Below are positions 1 through 7,609 of a stretch of 64,000 bases of DNA, one piece after another (position 1 is the first letter of the stretch; each line of letters begins with the position of its first letter). Position numbers and translations under genes: made by a program. Origin of the DNA: Anaerocolumna sp. MB42-C2 (GTDB lineage: Bacteria; Bacillota; Clostridia; Lachnospirales; Lachnospiraceae); assembly GCF_030913705.1 (NCBI RefSeq), contig NZ_CP133190.1, positions 4,799,501-4,863,500 of the forward strand, written 5' to 3'. Below the pieces are notes generated by a model, which worked only from the letters and a program-made list of their open reading frames with translations, made no database searches and had not been told where the DNA came from.

Positions 1-2
1 CG

Positions 3-1958
3 TTAAAAAAACCGTTTTTCGGAAGAATTGATTATGTGGAATATGGTGAGAATGTAAACCATCCTGTGGATAATAAGGAGCGGCCGAATTTCTCACTTTA
101 CATTGGAAAAAACGGTGTCAGCAAGACCAGTACGAAGATGATAGTTATTGATTGGAGGGCACCTGTTTCCAGTGTATATTATGACAGCGATATAGGGGAA
201 AGCTCCTATCTATCGCCTTTTGGTGATCCCATCTATATAAGTCTTAATTTAAAGCGTACCTTTGAAATATCTGACAGTAAATTAGTGGATTTTTATGACA
301 CGGATGTAATCGCCAATGATGAATTCCTGACAAAATACCTGGGTAAAAATAAAGAAGTAGTACTTGGGGAAATCATAGCCACCATTCAGAAAGAGCAGAA
401 CGATATAATAAGAGATACACCCTGGCATAGCGTCATAGTACAGGGAGTAGCCGGCAGCGGAAAAACAACGGTTGCCATGCACCGCATATCCTATATTCTC
501 TATAACTATAAAGATAGATTCCGTTCCGATGAATTTTATATCATCGGAAGCAATAAAATGCTTCTTAATTATATTACCGGAGTTCTACCTAATCTGGATG
601 TATATAATATAAATCAAATGACGCTGGAAGAATTTTTAATACAATTACTGGATGCTGATTTCAACTTAAAAAAAGGCAAATATGTACTTGGCAACAGCTT
701 TACAAAACTTAGCACCGTAAATCAGACAGAGAATGAGATAACCTTAAAACACCTGAAAGGTTCCATTAATTTTATAAAAGCATTGGAACATTATTTGGAC
801 CGGTACGAGTTAAAGATGTTGGCACCAAGATCCATCCTTTATCATGAAAAGGAGATCTATTCAAAGCAAGAGATTACTGATTTCCTTGCTATTTTCAGAG
901 AGAAACCGCTGCAGGAAAAAATCGATTTACTCAATAAAAGGCTGATTAGTAAGATACGCCTGGTAAATGAAAAAGAGCAGCAGGAGAAAGAAGTAATAAG
1001 TATTGAGATTAAGAAACATAAAGATTATTTTGGGAAAAAACAGACTAAAATCAATCTAATGGATTTCTATAAAACTTTCCTGAATGATCTTATAGAAAAC
1101 AAATCAGAATATAATAAATGTAATCTTGAGATTCCGGAGAATGAAATTATTAGACTTCTGATTTATAATCTGAATAATAGATCCATCGATTTGTATGATT
1201 TAGGTATGTTAACTTATATTAAAAAGAGGCTTAAAATTTCCAAGGATTTTGAGTTCGTAAGACATATAGTGGTGGATGAGGCACAGGACTTTGGAGTTTC
1301 CGTATTTTATATAATGAAACAGCTGTTTAAAGACTGTACTTATACCATTATGGGTGACATTACCCAGAATATACATTATGATACCGGCATGAATGACTGG
1401 GAAGCACTAAAGGAAGAAGTTTTTCAGCCTGAAAAAGATAAATTCTATGTTCTTGCCAAAAGTTACCGTAACACAGTGGAAATCTCAAATTATGCCAGTA
1501 AGGTATTAAAACACTGCTCCTTTAAAACCTATGATATCGAGCCGATTATCCGCCATGGTAAAGAAGTTTCGGTGTTAAGATTAAAGGATGAAAAAGAGAT
1601 GTTTCATAATGCAATTAAGACCATTCATGATAATCTGGATGGTGGTTATACAACGATTGCCGTTATCTGCCGAACCATAGAAGAAACCAGGGAGGTATAC
1701 GAGAAATTAAGTAAACATGTAGCAATCGAACCTCTTAAAGAAGATATGGAGGAAATGAATTTTACCAATGGTATTATGGTGCTTCCTATTCATATGACCA
1801 AAGGTCTGGAATTTGACTCGGTTATTCTATGGAACCCGGATGAAGAACGATATCAGGCCAGTGATGCCGATGCCAAACTGCTATATGTAGCCATTACCAG
1901 AGCGCTGCATGAGCTGTATATTGTATATATGGGAGATTTGGCGAAATTACTGCTTTAA
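3..1958 (+). CDS. helD: HelD-type RNA polymerase recycling helicase (5' end outside window)
   Basis: Superfamily 1 ATPase related to UvrD/helicase IV. HelD proteins release RNA polymerase from stalled or post-termination complexes. The frame is open back to base 3 with family-like residues (KKPFFGRID), so the GTG at 36 is not the true start and the N-terminal part lies outside the window. Counting from that GTG, the HelD hallmark DWRAPV is at about residues 39-44, Walker A GVAGSGKTT at 137-145, the DEAQDF motif II at 414-419, GDITQN after it, and the C-terminal VAITRALHELY motif close to the end. The gene stops 420 bp before the fucosidase gene and is probably unrelated to the sugar cluster. 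The family call is confident; the role is inferred from characterised HelD proteins. Confidence 0.9.
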   Translation, partial: LKKPFFGRIDYVEYGENVNHPVDNKERPNFSLYIGKNGVSKTSTKMIVIDWRAPVSSVYYDSDIGESSYLSPFGDPIYISLNLKRTFEISDSKLVDFYDTDVIANDEFLTKYLGKNKEVVLGEIIATIQKEQNDIIRDTPWHSVIVQGVAGSGKTTVAMHRISYILYNYKDRFRSDEFYIIGSNKMLLNYITGVLPNLDVYNINQMTLEEFLIQLLDADFNLKKGKYVLGNSFTKLSTVNQTENEITLKHLKGSINFIKALEHYLDRYELKMLAPRSILYHEKEIYSKQEITDFLAIFREKPLQEKIDLLNKRLISKIRLVNEKEQQEKEVISIEIKKHKDYFGKKQTKINLMDFYKTFLNDLIENKSEYNKCNLEIPENEIIRLLIYNLNNRSIDLYDLGMLTYIKKRLKISKDFEFVRHIVVDEAQDFGVSVFYIMKQLFKDCTYTIMGDITQNIHYDTGMNDWEALKEEVFQPEKDKFYVLAKSYRNTVEISNYASKVLKHCSFKTYDIEPIIRHGKEVSVLRLKDEKEMFHNAIKTIHDNLDGGYTTIAVICRTIEETREVYEKLSKHVAIEPLKEDMEEMNFTNGIMVLPIHMTKGLEFDSVILWNPDEERYQASDADAKLLYVAITRALHELYIVYMGDLAKLLL

Positions 1959-2045
1959 ATCAATAATAGCTTAAATAGCCAAATTTATTATAAAGATAAT
2001 AATCAGAATATTTGAGATCAGATGGGAACCATTTCTGTCTGGTTT

Positions 2046-2186
2046 CTTTTTTATTTACAAGGAAAGTTCATGAACGTTCATAATAAATATAAAGTCCTAC
2101 CGGGTAGGATGCACACCTTGCTGAAAGAAATTTATTCTTCGCCATCCGCTCGGGTGCGAAAGTGTCACAAGCTGACATTTTGTTCT
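2046..2186. repeat. Dispersed intergenic element, copy 1
   Basis: This stretch between the helD-like and fucosidase genes resembles 40201-40330: a T-rich start, a GGAAAGTTC..GAAC inverted repeat, then AAAG(T/C)CC.ACCGG..AGGATGC. It ends with a TGTCA-N5-TGACA hairpin also seen near 7081. A 77-codon open frame crosses it, but the similarity is at the nucleotide level and the peptide resembles nothing, so I read it as a non-coding repeat. Confidence 0.5.
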
Positions 2187-2232
2187 AAAAGCAGGAAAAT
2201 AACACATGGAACTTTTTTTAAAGAACAGATAA

Positions 2233-2280
2233 AAAGGTTCCATGGAACCTTTTAAATAAGAAAAAATAAAGAAAGCCTCT
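2233..2280. repeat. Palindrome plus tail, upstream copy flanking the fucosidase
   Basis: Bases 2233-2254 form a perfect 22-bp palindrome with core GGTTCCATGGAACC. About 15 bases later comes AGAAAGCCTCTTT. The same order, palindrome core then AGAAAGGGCCTCTTTTTT, follows the fucosidase gene at 3862-3917. It could be a terminator hairpin (AAAAGGTTC-CATG-GAACCTTTT) or an operator about 130 bp before the fucosidase start. Confidence 0.5.
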
Positions 2281-2380
2281 TTATAAATAGAATAGAATTC
2301 ATTAAGATTACTATGTGAGACGGAGCATCGGAGTTTGGTTTTCGTTTACATTATGAAATTGGTATCAGGAGGGAGAGGGC

Positions 2381-3796
2381 ATGAAAGAGATTGATAATCG
2401 TTTGGTACTAACCGTTCCAAGTGAAAGACAGTTAAACTACCAGGAACTGGAGTTCTACAGCTTTGTACATTTTACCGTAAATACCTTTACAGATAAGGAA
2501 TGGGGGGACGGAACAGAGAATCCGGCTATTTTTAATCCAGAGAAGTTAGATGCAAAGCAGTGGGTAGATTCCATTAAAGCTGCCGGTATGAAAGGTCTTA
2601 TTTTAACCTGTAAGCATCATGACGGATTTTGCTTATGGCCAAGTAAATATACGGAGCACACGGTGGCTGCAAGTCCGTATAAAGATGGCAGGGGAGATAT
2701 TGTAAAGGAAGTATCCCAGGCCTGTCAGGATACCGGTATTGCATTTGGCGTTTATCTCTCACCGTGGGACAGAAACAATAAAACTTATGGACAGGGTAAA
2801 GAATATGATGATTTTTTTGTCCATCAGCTGGAAGAACTTTTAACGAATTACGGTGAGGTTTTTACAGTATGGTTTGATGGCGCCTGTGGCGAAGGACCAA
2901 ATGGAAAGAAACAAATTTATAATTGGGACCGTTATTATGAAGTGATACGCTCTTTACAGCCAGGTGCCTGTATCTCCGTATGCGGACCAGATGTCCGCTG
3001 GTGCGGAAATGAAGCAGGTGATACGAGAACCTCCGAATGGAGTGTTGTTCCCAAAAGAGCCCGTGATACCGAAAAAATTGCGGAAAACAGTCAGCAGAAA
3101 GATGATGATTTTTTTAGGCAGCGTAAAATATCCGCACATGATTCGGATCTTGGAAGCCGTAGTATTCTGGAACAGGAAAAGGATTTAATCTGGTATCCGG
3201 CAGAAGTAAATACTTCAATTCGTCCGGGATGGTTTTACCATGAAAACGAGGATGATAAAGTAAAACCTTTATCAAAATTAATTCATATATATAATAATTC
3301 TGTTGGAGGAAACGCTACTTTTCTGTTAAATATCCCTCCGACAAAAGATGGATTGTTCTATGAGAATGATGTGAAAAGACTCTATGAAATCGGTTCTTAT
3401 TTAAAAAAGGCGTATGGGAAGAATTTAATGGATAAAGCAGAGTTAAAAGCAGATTCCGACATGTCCGGTTTTGAGATAGAACATGTGAGAGCCGATCAAT
3501 ATGATACTTATTTCAGAACCAAAGACGGTGAAACGAATTGCACGATTCAACTAAAATGGGGTGAAAAGGTTCTGGTTAATCACATTGTTTTAAAAGAAAA
3601 TATCCGTTTGAGCCAGCGGATTGAGAAGTTTATGGTGCAAGCTTTAATAGATGGTAATTTAAAAACGATATATGAAGGAACTATTGTCGGGCATAAAAAA
3701 ATAATACCTATCGATAATATCAGCACATCAGAAATAATCATATATATACTGGATGCAAGGGTAGCACCGACCTTATCGTTTCTTGGTGTATATTAA
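2381..3796 (+). CDS. Alpha-L-fucosidase, GH29
   Basis: Predicted retaining exo-fucosidase that removes terminal L-fucose from oligosaccharides. The (beta/alpha)-barrel shows KHHDGFCLWPSKYTEHTV at residues 78-95, typical of GH29, and VWFDGACGEG at 163-172, where Asp166 is the expected nucleophile. A beta-sandwich-like C-terminal part runs to residue 471, close to family length. No signal peptide is present, so it should act in the cytoplasm on imported sugars. The start is supported by AGGAGG just upstream. The gene stands alone between two copies of a palindromic repeat and precedes two AraC-type genes, which may regulate it. Linkage specificity cannot be read from the sequence. Confidence 0.9.
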   Translation: MKEIDNRLVLTVPSERQLNYQELEFYSFVHFTVNTFTDKEWGDGTENPAIFNPEKLDAKQWVDSIKAAGMKGLILTCKHHDGFCLWPSKYTEHTVAASPYKDGRGDIVKEVSQACQDTGIAFGVYLSPWDRNNKTYGQGKEYDDFFVHQLEELLTNYGEVFTVWFDGACGEGPNGKKQIYNWDRYYEVIRSLQPGACISVCGPDVRWCGNEAGDTRTSEWSVVPKRARDTEKIAENSQQKDDDFFRQRKISAHDSDLGSRSILEQEKDLIWYPAEVNTSIRPGWFYHENEDDKVKPLSKLIHIYNNSVGGNATFLLNIPPTKDGLFYENDVKRLYEIGSYLKKAYGKNLMDKAELKADSDMSGFEIEHVRADQYDTYFRTKDGETNCTIQLKWGEKVLVNHIVLKENIRLSQRIEKFMVQALIDGNLKTIYEGTIVGHKKIIPIDNISTSEIIIYILDARVAPTLSFLGVY

Positions 3797-3861
3797 AGCA
3801 GGGTTGGAAATCCTGTGACAGTATTTTGGACAGGAAAGAGAACTATATTTTACCAGGGTTA

Positions 3862-3922
3862 AAAATGGTTCCATGGAATTTTTCTTGCAGACAAAGCAGA
3901 AAGGGCCTCTTTTTTATTGGCT
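3862..3922. terminator. Palindrome plus tail, downstream copy; possible terminator
   Basis: Second copy of the element at 2233-2280. The core TTCCATGGAA is followed by ATTTTTC and, further on, AGAAAGGGCCTCTTTTTT. Lying 66 bp after the fucosidase stop, with T-runs behind the symmetrical sequence, it plausibly terminates that transcript. Confidence 0.45.
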
Positions 3923-3992
3923 AAAAGTTGTTTATATTATTACTAACAAGAGAGCGCAGAACAGATTTTAATTGATATGGAGGAGATGTACG

Positions 3993-4415
3993 ATGAACCG
4001 GTTCAATGGTTTAAAGAGAAGCTATCAAAAGAATAGAAGGTATGAACTTCATGAGCTTAGTATCCAGGATGAAGATTATATATCATTACAAAATCTGGTA
4101 ATAATTGAAAAAGTGAAAGAATATATCAAGGAAAATTACAGGGATCCTCAATTATCATTAACTTCTGTAGGAGAAGAATTCTGTATTACGGAAGTATATC
4201 TGTCTAAACTGTTTAAGAAGGCTACAGGAGAGAACTTCTCCAAATATATTGAGGGTATGAGGATGAAATACGCAAAAGAATTAATGGATCAAAATAATAA
4301 AGTGGCGGATGTAGCAGATATGGCCGGATATAATTCGCCTCAAGTATTTCGTAGGGCATGGAAGCGCTATTATGGAGGAACGCCATCTGAAAATATAACT
4401 TGCCTAAATAGATAA
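3993..4415 (+). CDS. Short AraC-type DNA-binding protein (HTH domain only)
   Basis: A 140-residue protein made almost wholly of an AraC/XylS double helix-turn-helix domain (about residues 45-133), with no ligand-binding, receiver or membrane domain. The segment LSLTSVGEEFCITEVYLSKLFKKATG closely resembles the C-terminus of the 780-residue membrane AraC regulator at 31746. The last residues (GGTPSENITCLNR) depart from the usual GxxPxEYR ending. ATG 3993 is chosen because GGAGGAG lies about 8 bases upstream; an earlier in-frame TTG at 3972 overlaps that site. It may be a free DNA-binding module or the decayed end of a larger regulator. Its position after GH29 suggests a local target. Confidence 0.7.
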   Translation: MNRFNGLKRSYQKNRRYELHELSIQDEDYISLQNLVIIEKVKEYIKENYRDPQLSLTSVGEEFCITEVYLSKLFKKATGENFSKYIEGMRMKYAKELMDQNNKVADVADMAGYNSPQVFRRAWKRYYGGTPSENITCLNR

Positions 4416-4606
4416 GTAAGTTTAACGCGGGCATAGAGTACTAAACTATTTCAAATTATATGTAAATGTTACTTCAAACACTTGATGGATTATGATAGAA
4501 TAAGATTAGTGAAATATTAATACAATAAAATTATATCATCAAATTCATTAAGAAGTGCATAATCGTTGAGACCTAAATAATAAAATATTAAACACGGAGG
4601 AAAACG

Positions 4607-5404
4607 ATGATTCATATAGAATATATAGAGTATGATGCTACCCATTCGGAAGATTTTGTATTTGATATACCGGAAGGGCATGACTGCTGGCTGTTATTAT
4701 TAACTCAGACACCTGCAATATTTTTAGTGGATGGAGATTACAGAGAATATCCCTCTAATTGTGCTGTACTATACAGACCAAAACAGAAGATTTATTACCG
4801 TGCCTGTGTTGAAAAATATGCAAATGACTGGATACGTTTTTATACAGATGAAACCTATGTTACCACAACACCGATTCGCTGCGGGGTTCCGTTTGTTTTA
4901 CATGATCCGTCCTATTGTCACAAAATATACCAATTACTTGTAACAGAGCATGTCTTAAATAATAATTTTAAAGATATTACTATTGATAATTTGTTAAGAA
5001 TACTGTTTACTAAACTGCTTGAGTCCTATAATTATAAGGCAGTATCCCCTTTATTTAACAATTTAAATGAATTAAAATTAGAGATATATCGCAATCCGAA
5101 TAAGGAGTGGACGGTTTCTAGGATGGCGGATAAACTTAATATAAGTGTCGGTTATCTGGAAGATATTTATAAAAGCACTTATGGTGTTTCCTGTATGGAC
5201 GATGTGATTAACAGCCGCATTAATTTAGCCAAAAAATATTTGGTTTATGATAATTATACGATAGCAGAGATAGTGACTTTATGCGGATACCGTAATATGG
5301 AACACTTTTTTCGCCAATTTAAGAAAATCACAGGATTAACACCGAATCAGTTTCGAAAAGGTACTTACCAATTATATAAAATGGAAGAAAGTCCGAACAT
5401 ATAA
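4607..5404 (+). CDS. AraC family transcriptional regulator
   Basis: A 265-residue regulator with an N-terminal cupin-like sensing half (about 1-150) and a C-terminal AraC HTH domain (about 160-258), ending in the characteristic second-helix region YRNMEHFFRQFKKITG followed by LTPNQFRK. It is a paralogue of the regulator at 62552-63325; both share an unusual N-terminal half and the segment C(M/I)(D/T)DVIN.(R/K)I..AK between the two HTH motifs. GGAGGAAAACG precedes the ATG. No transmembrane segment. Probably activates a nearby glycoside operon in response to an intracellular sugar; the effector is unknown. Confidence 0.85.
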   Translation: MIHIEYIEYDATHSEDFVFDIPEGHDCWLLLLTQTPAIFLVDGDYREYPSNCAVLYRPKQKIYYRACVEKYANDWIRFYTDETYVTTTPIRCGVPFVLHDPSYCHKIYQLLVTEHVLNNNFKDITIDNLLRILFTKLLESYNYKAVSPLFNNLNELKLEIYRNPNKEWTVSRMADKLNISVGYLEDIYKSTYGVSCMDDVINSRINLAKKYLVYDNYTIAEIVTLCGYRNMEHFFRQFKKITGLTPNQFRKGTYQLYKMEESPNI

Positions 5405-5453
5405 AATAAATTTTGATTTATTTTATATGGCAATAGGGAGACATATAACGAAA

Positions 5454-5522
5454 GGGCTGTCGCTTTAACGATTGAATAATCATGAAGCGGCAGCTTCCTT
5501 TTTCGCTAAAAATACTCTTTTT
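5454..5522 (+). terminator. Hairpin repeat, copy 1 (terminator-like)
   Basis: A 69-bp unit repeated at 6803-6871 with three mismatches. It contains GCTGTCGCTT and AAGCGGCAGC, which pair into a stem (one wobble), followed by TTCCTTTTT. It lies 50 bp after the AraC stop and probably ends that transcript. Confidence 0.6.
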
Positions 5523-5582
5523 TTATCTATTTTACATTGATTCAGAAATAAATGCATTCCAGTCTTTCCATTTTGAATCTTA

Positions 5583-5675
5583 TTATATAGTTACTGTTGC
5601 ATAATCTACTGGTAGATATCTTGAAATTTCCCTTTCAACAATTTTTAAAAACTCTTCAAAATTACATTCTTTCAT
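5583..5675 (-). pseudogene. 30-codon 5' remnant, possibly of a DUF5688-like gene
   Basis: Reading leftward from ATG 5675-5673, a strong ribosome site (AAAGGAGG) is followed by 30 codons beginning MKECNFEEFLKIVE and then a stop. The opening resembles the first residues of the DUF5688 family, common in Lachnospiraceae, which are far longer. This therefore looks like the intact translation start of a gene whose body has been lost. It could instead be a real micropeptide. The family link is from memory of the N-terminal pattern and is weak. Confidence 0.4.
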
Positions 5676-5712
5676 TTAAAATACCTCCTTTGAAATTTAA
5701 ATTTTTAGGCAT

Positions 5713-5740
5713 AAAAAAAGCTCCAACCTGAAAAGGCCAG
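5713..5740 (-). terminator. Leftward terminator upstream of the 5583-5675 remnant
   Basis: On the minus strand, CTGGCC-TTTTCA-GGTTGG can form a stem with GU pairs, followed by AGC and seven T. It would end leftward transcripts just before the remnant's ribosome site, so it is either the terminator of a lost gene or a leader attenuator. Confidence 0.4.
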
Positions 5741-5896
5741 AACTGCTTATAACCTATTAACAACTTGATCCTAAAAACATAATATAATGTAAGAATCGAA
5801 TATAAAAAATAATGTGATTATATAATACTTGATTCAAAATGCAAGTTCTAATTAAGTATTGAAAATAACAGAAAAAAGCTATATTTAATTACTATT

Positions 5897-6274
5897 TATG
5901 TTATCCTGGCTCTTTACTTGGCGAAGCAGATATTACGGAATGATTTATGGCTCGTAAAAGTCCGAGATAGTAATATGAAAGAACTTTTGCTTCAGATGAT
6001 AGAATGGCACGAAAAGGCAGTAAATGGAACCGAGTATGATACATGGCATGCAGGTCGTTTTTTATGTGAATGGGCGAGTGAAGAAACACTGGCAGAGTTA
6101 CAGAACTCATTTGGCCATTTTGACAGCATTGATAGCTGGAAAGCTTTAATAGGTACAATCACTTTGTTTAAGCGCTTGTCTCATGATATATCCTTAAAGA
6201 TGAATTTTAAATATCCATATGATTTGGAGAATAATGTATTTCATTGGATTAATCAAAATAATCTTACTATATAG
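5897..6274 (+). pseudogene. Aminoglycoside 6-adenylyltransferase remnant (C-terminal part)
   Basis: The translated stretch matches the C-terminal helical region of ANT(6)-type streptomycin adenylyltransferases: LYLAKQILRNDLW, then LLQMIEWHEKAVNG, and near the end LSHDISLKMNFKYPYDLENNV. Intact members are about 280-300 residues. Only about 125 remain here, and the N-terminal nucleotidyltransferase domain with its catalytic aspartates is absent. The frame is open from 5852, beginning after a stop at 5849-5851, and has no credible start or ribosome site (the first candidate is a TTG at 5918). I read it as a 5'-deleted gene fragment incapable of conferring resistance. It lies among other fragments and repeats. 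Confidence 0.65.
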
Positions 6275-6802
6275 AATATCATCAGGAATGGATACCCACA
6301 TCTCATATACATTTATTTTCTAAATATTACCATATAATATCTCCAATTACTATCTAAAAAGGATAATCAGAATATAGTCCGGAAATGCTTGACAAATAAC
6401 AGGTTTGCATAACTTCAAGTGAGAAATATATCATATCACTAAGGTCTCATATGCCGAATTTGAATCTTTTTTATCTCCTCAAGACATGTTGAGACGCTAA
6501 TATTGATGACGAATAGTAGTTCAAAGGTTCAATAAAATGGTAGTCCTATATTAGGAGAGTGGTCTGCGATTATTTTGCTGGTTTACAGAATTTTTGCTAC
6601 CGGCACAAGAAATAAAAGAGCCAAGGAGTTGATACATAAAAAATTTTTGATACGCTGGTATGCATTGGAGAAAAACAGCAGCAGATTTGTTATCAGCAAG
6701 ATGCTATTCGGCTGCTTTTATTTTATATTTTCATTGAAAAGACGAATAAAAAATAGTTTTCATTTGAGGATAATAAACTTTAACTTTAAATAGTGTAGAA
6801 TG
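6275..6802. other. Gene-poor stretch
   Basis: No convincing gene. A TTGACA occurs at 6391-6396 but without a good -10. A 72-codon frame starting at a TTG (6575-6793) has no ribosome site and resembles nothing I recognise. Probably degenerate sequence. Confidence 0.4.
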
Positions 6803-6871
6803 GGGCTGTCGCTTTAATGATTGAAAAATCGTGAAGCGGCAGCTTCCTTTTTCGCTAAAAATACTCTTTTT
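6803..6871 (+). repeat. Hairpin repeat, copy 2 (terminator-like)
   Basis: Near-identical (66/69) to 5454-5522, with the same GCTGTCGCTT/AAGCGGCAGC stem and T-run. Directly behind it an open frame reads FDHLLRLYIQDLAEVLIDTR and stops at 6943, perhaps the tail of another lost gene. Confidence 0.55.
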
Positions 6872-6986
6872 GATCATCTTCTGAGATTATACATTCAAGA
6901 TTTAGCGGAAGTTTTAATTGATACCCGTTTAGATGAAGTATAATTTTTATTTAATTTATTTGGTATTCGCATACTAATATTTTACC

Positions 6987-7022
6987 ATAAATCCCTTACT
7001 TTTGAAGTTTGGGATTTATTTT
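6987..7022 (+). terminator. Rho-independent terminator-like hairpin
   Basis: ATAAATCCC (6987-6995) and GGGATTTAT (7011-7019) form a perfect 9-bp stem with a 15-nt loop, followed by TTTAT. No intact gene ends here; it probably belonged to the decayed gene upstream. Confidence 0.5.
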
Positions 7023-7050
7023 ATGCAGAGAAAAGGAGCTGTGCACTATA

Positions 7051-7115
7051 TTGTTACCCAACCCGCGAGAGCCCGAAAGTGTCAGCATGCTGACCTTAAT
7101 TCCAGGAAAAATCAA
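7051..7115. repeat. Dispersed intergenic element, partial copy 3
   Basis: CCCG..CGAAAGTGTCAGCATGCTGACCTT resembles the end of the element at 2046-2186 (GGTGCGAAAGTGTCACAAGCTGACATT). Bases 7081-7094 are a perfect palindrome, GTCAGCATGCTGAC. Confidence 0.4.
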
Positions 7116-7252
7116 GGTGTATGTTTTGTGTAAATATGGCATTTTAAATTGCATGGATTTGTGGAAAATGCCAAAGTAATGTAAAATAGGGCGATATAAA
7201 TCTTAAATATTCTACAATAATAACATGATTATCTATTGCGTAAATATAAGAA

Positions 7253-7342
7253 ATGACAATATGTCATAATTGTCTGAAAATATGTCAATTATGTCTGCAA
7301 ATAGTTCATATTAAGATGATTATATGTCATTGTTTCACAATA
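7253..7342 (+). promoter_or_regulatory. Array of direct repeats with 21-bp period; candidate AraC-type operator
   Basis: ATATGTCA occurs exactly at 7259, 7280 and 7322, with a 6/8 match (ATAGTTCA) at 7301, so four half-sites lie 21 bp apart, two helical turns. Copies 1 and 2 agree at 16 of 21 positions. An inverted ATGACA-ATA-TGTCAT overlaps the first copy. Two TATAAT boxes lie downstream (7436-7441 and 7447-7452) without a good -35, as expected of an activator-dependent promoter. This arrangement suits an AraC-type activator of the operon starting at 7610. Confidence 0.55.
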
Positions 7343-7543
7343 AGTATTATTTTATAATTAGTTTATTCAACATATTATATAAGAAATACACATGGTAATT
7401 CCTTATATCTTAAAAATACATATAAAAAATTGTTTTATAATATCGGTATAATAACAAAGCTGCACAGTGAGATCTTTTGTTGCAGAATAGAGATGGGAGT
7501 AGTCTCGCTAAGAACAAACGAGTCATTAGAAAAATATATTAAT

Positions 7544-7608
7544 TGAAAGGAATGCCACATATTGATTCTTACACATTTTTTATTTGTGGCAGTTGTAATG
7601 GGTATTAA
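7544..7608 (+). promoter_or_regulatory. Leader element shared with 53622-53709 (stem-loop overlapping a short ORF)
   Basis: GAAAGGAATGCCACA..ATTCTTACAC..TGTGGCAGT matches the leader of importer D. TGCCACA and TGTGGCA can pair, enclosing the conserved ATTCTTACAC. An 18-codon frame, MPHIDSYTFFICGSCNGY, runs from ATG 7552 to TAA 7606-7608, one base before ATG 7610 of the next gene. The related frame at 53629 begins MPHSNSYTPFSGS and stops overlapping its downstream start. This may be a translated leader peptide, a structured RNA, or both. The ribosome-like GAAAGGA lies too close to ATG 7552 to be ideal. Confidence 0.5.
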
Positions 7609-7609
7609 A

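Noticed and set aside
2022..2255. 77-codon open frame between helD-like gene and fucosidase
   Set aside because: It crosses a dispersed repeat and a perfect palindrome, has no ribosome site, and similarity to the other copy is at the nucleotide level only.
5897..6274. Functional aminoglycoside resistance gene
   Set aside because: Only the C-terminal part remains, and the nucleotidyltransferase domain and a start codon are missing.
6575..6793. 72-codon frame starting at TTG
   Set aside because: No ribosome site, no recognisable similarity, and it lies in decayed sequence.
7253..7342. CRISPR-like array
   Set aside because: The repeats are 8 bp with 21-bp period and no unique spacers of CRISPR length; an operator array fits better.
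7562..7609. Upstream TTG start for the GH141-like gene
   Set aside because: The extra residues would be encoded by the conserved leader element; ATG 7610 directly follows the leader frame's stop. The TTG start cannot be fully excluded because GAAAGGA is well spaced for it.
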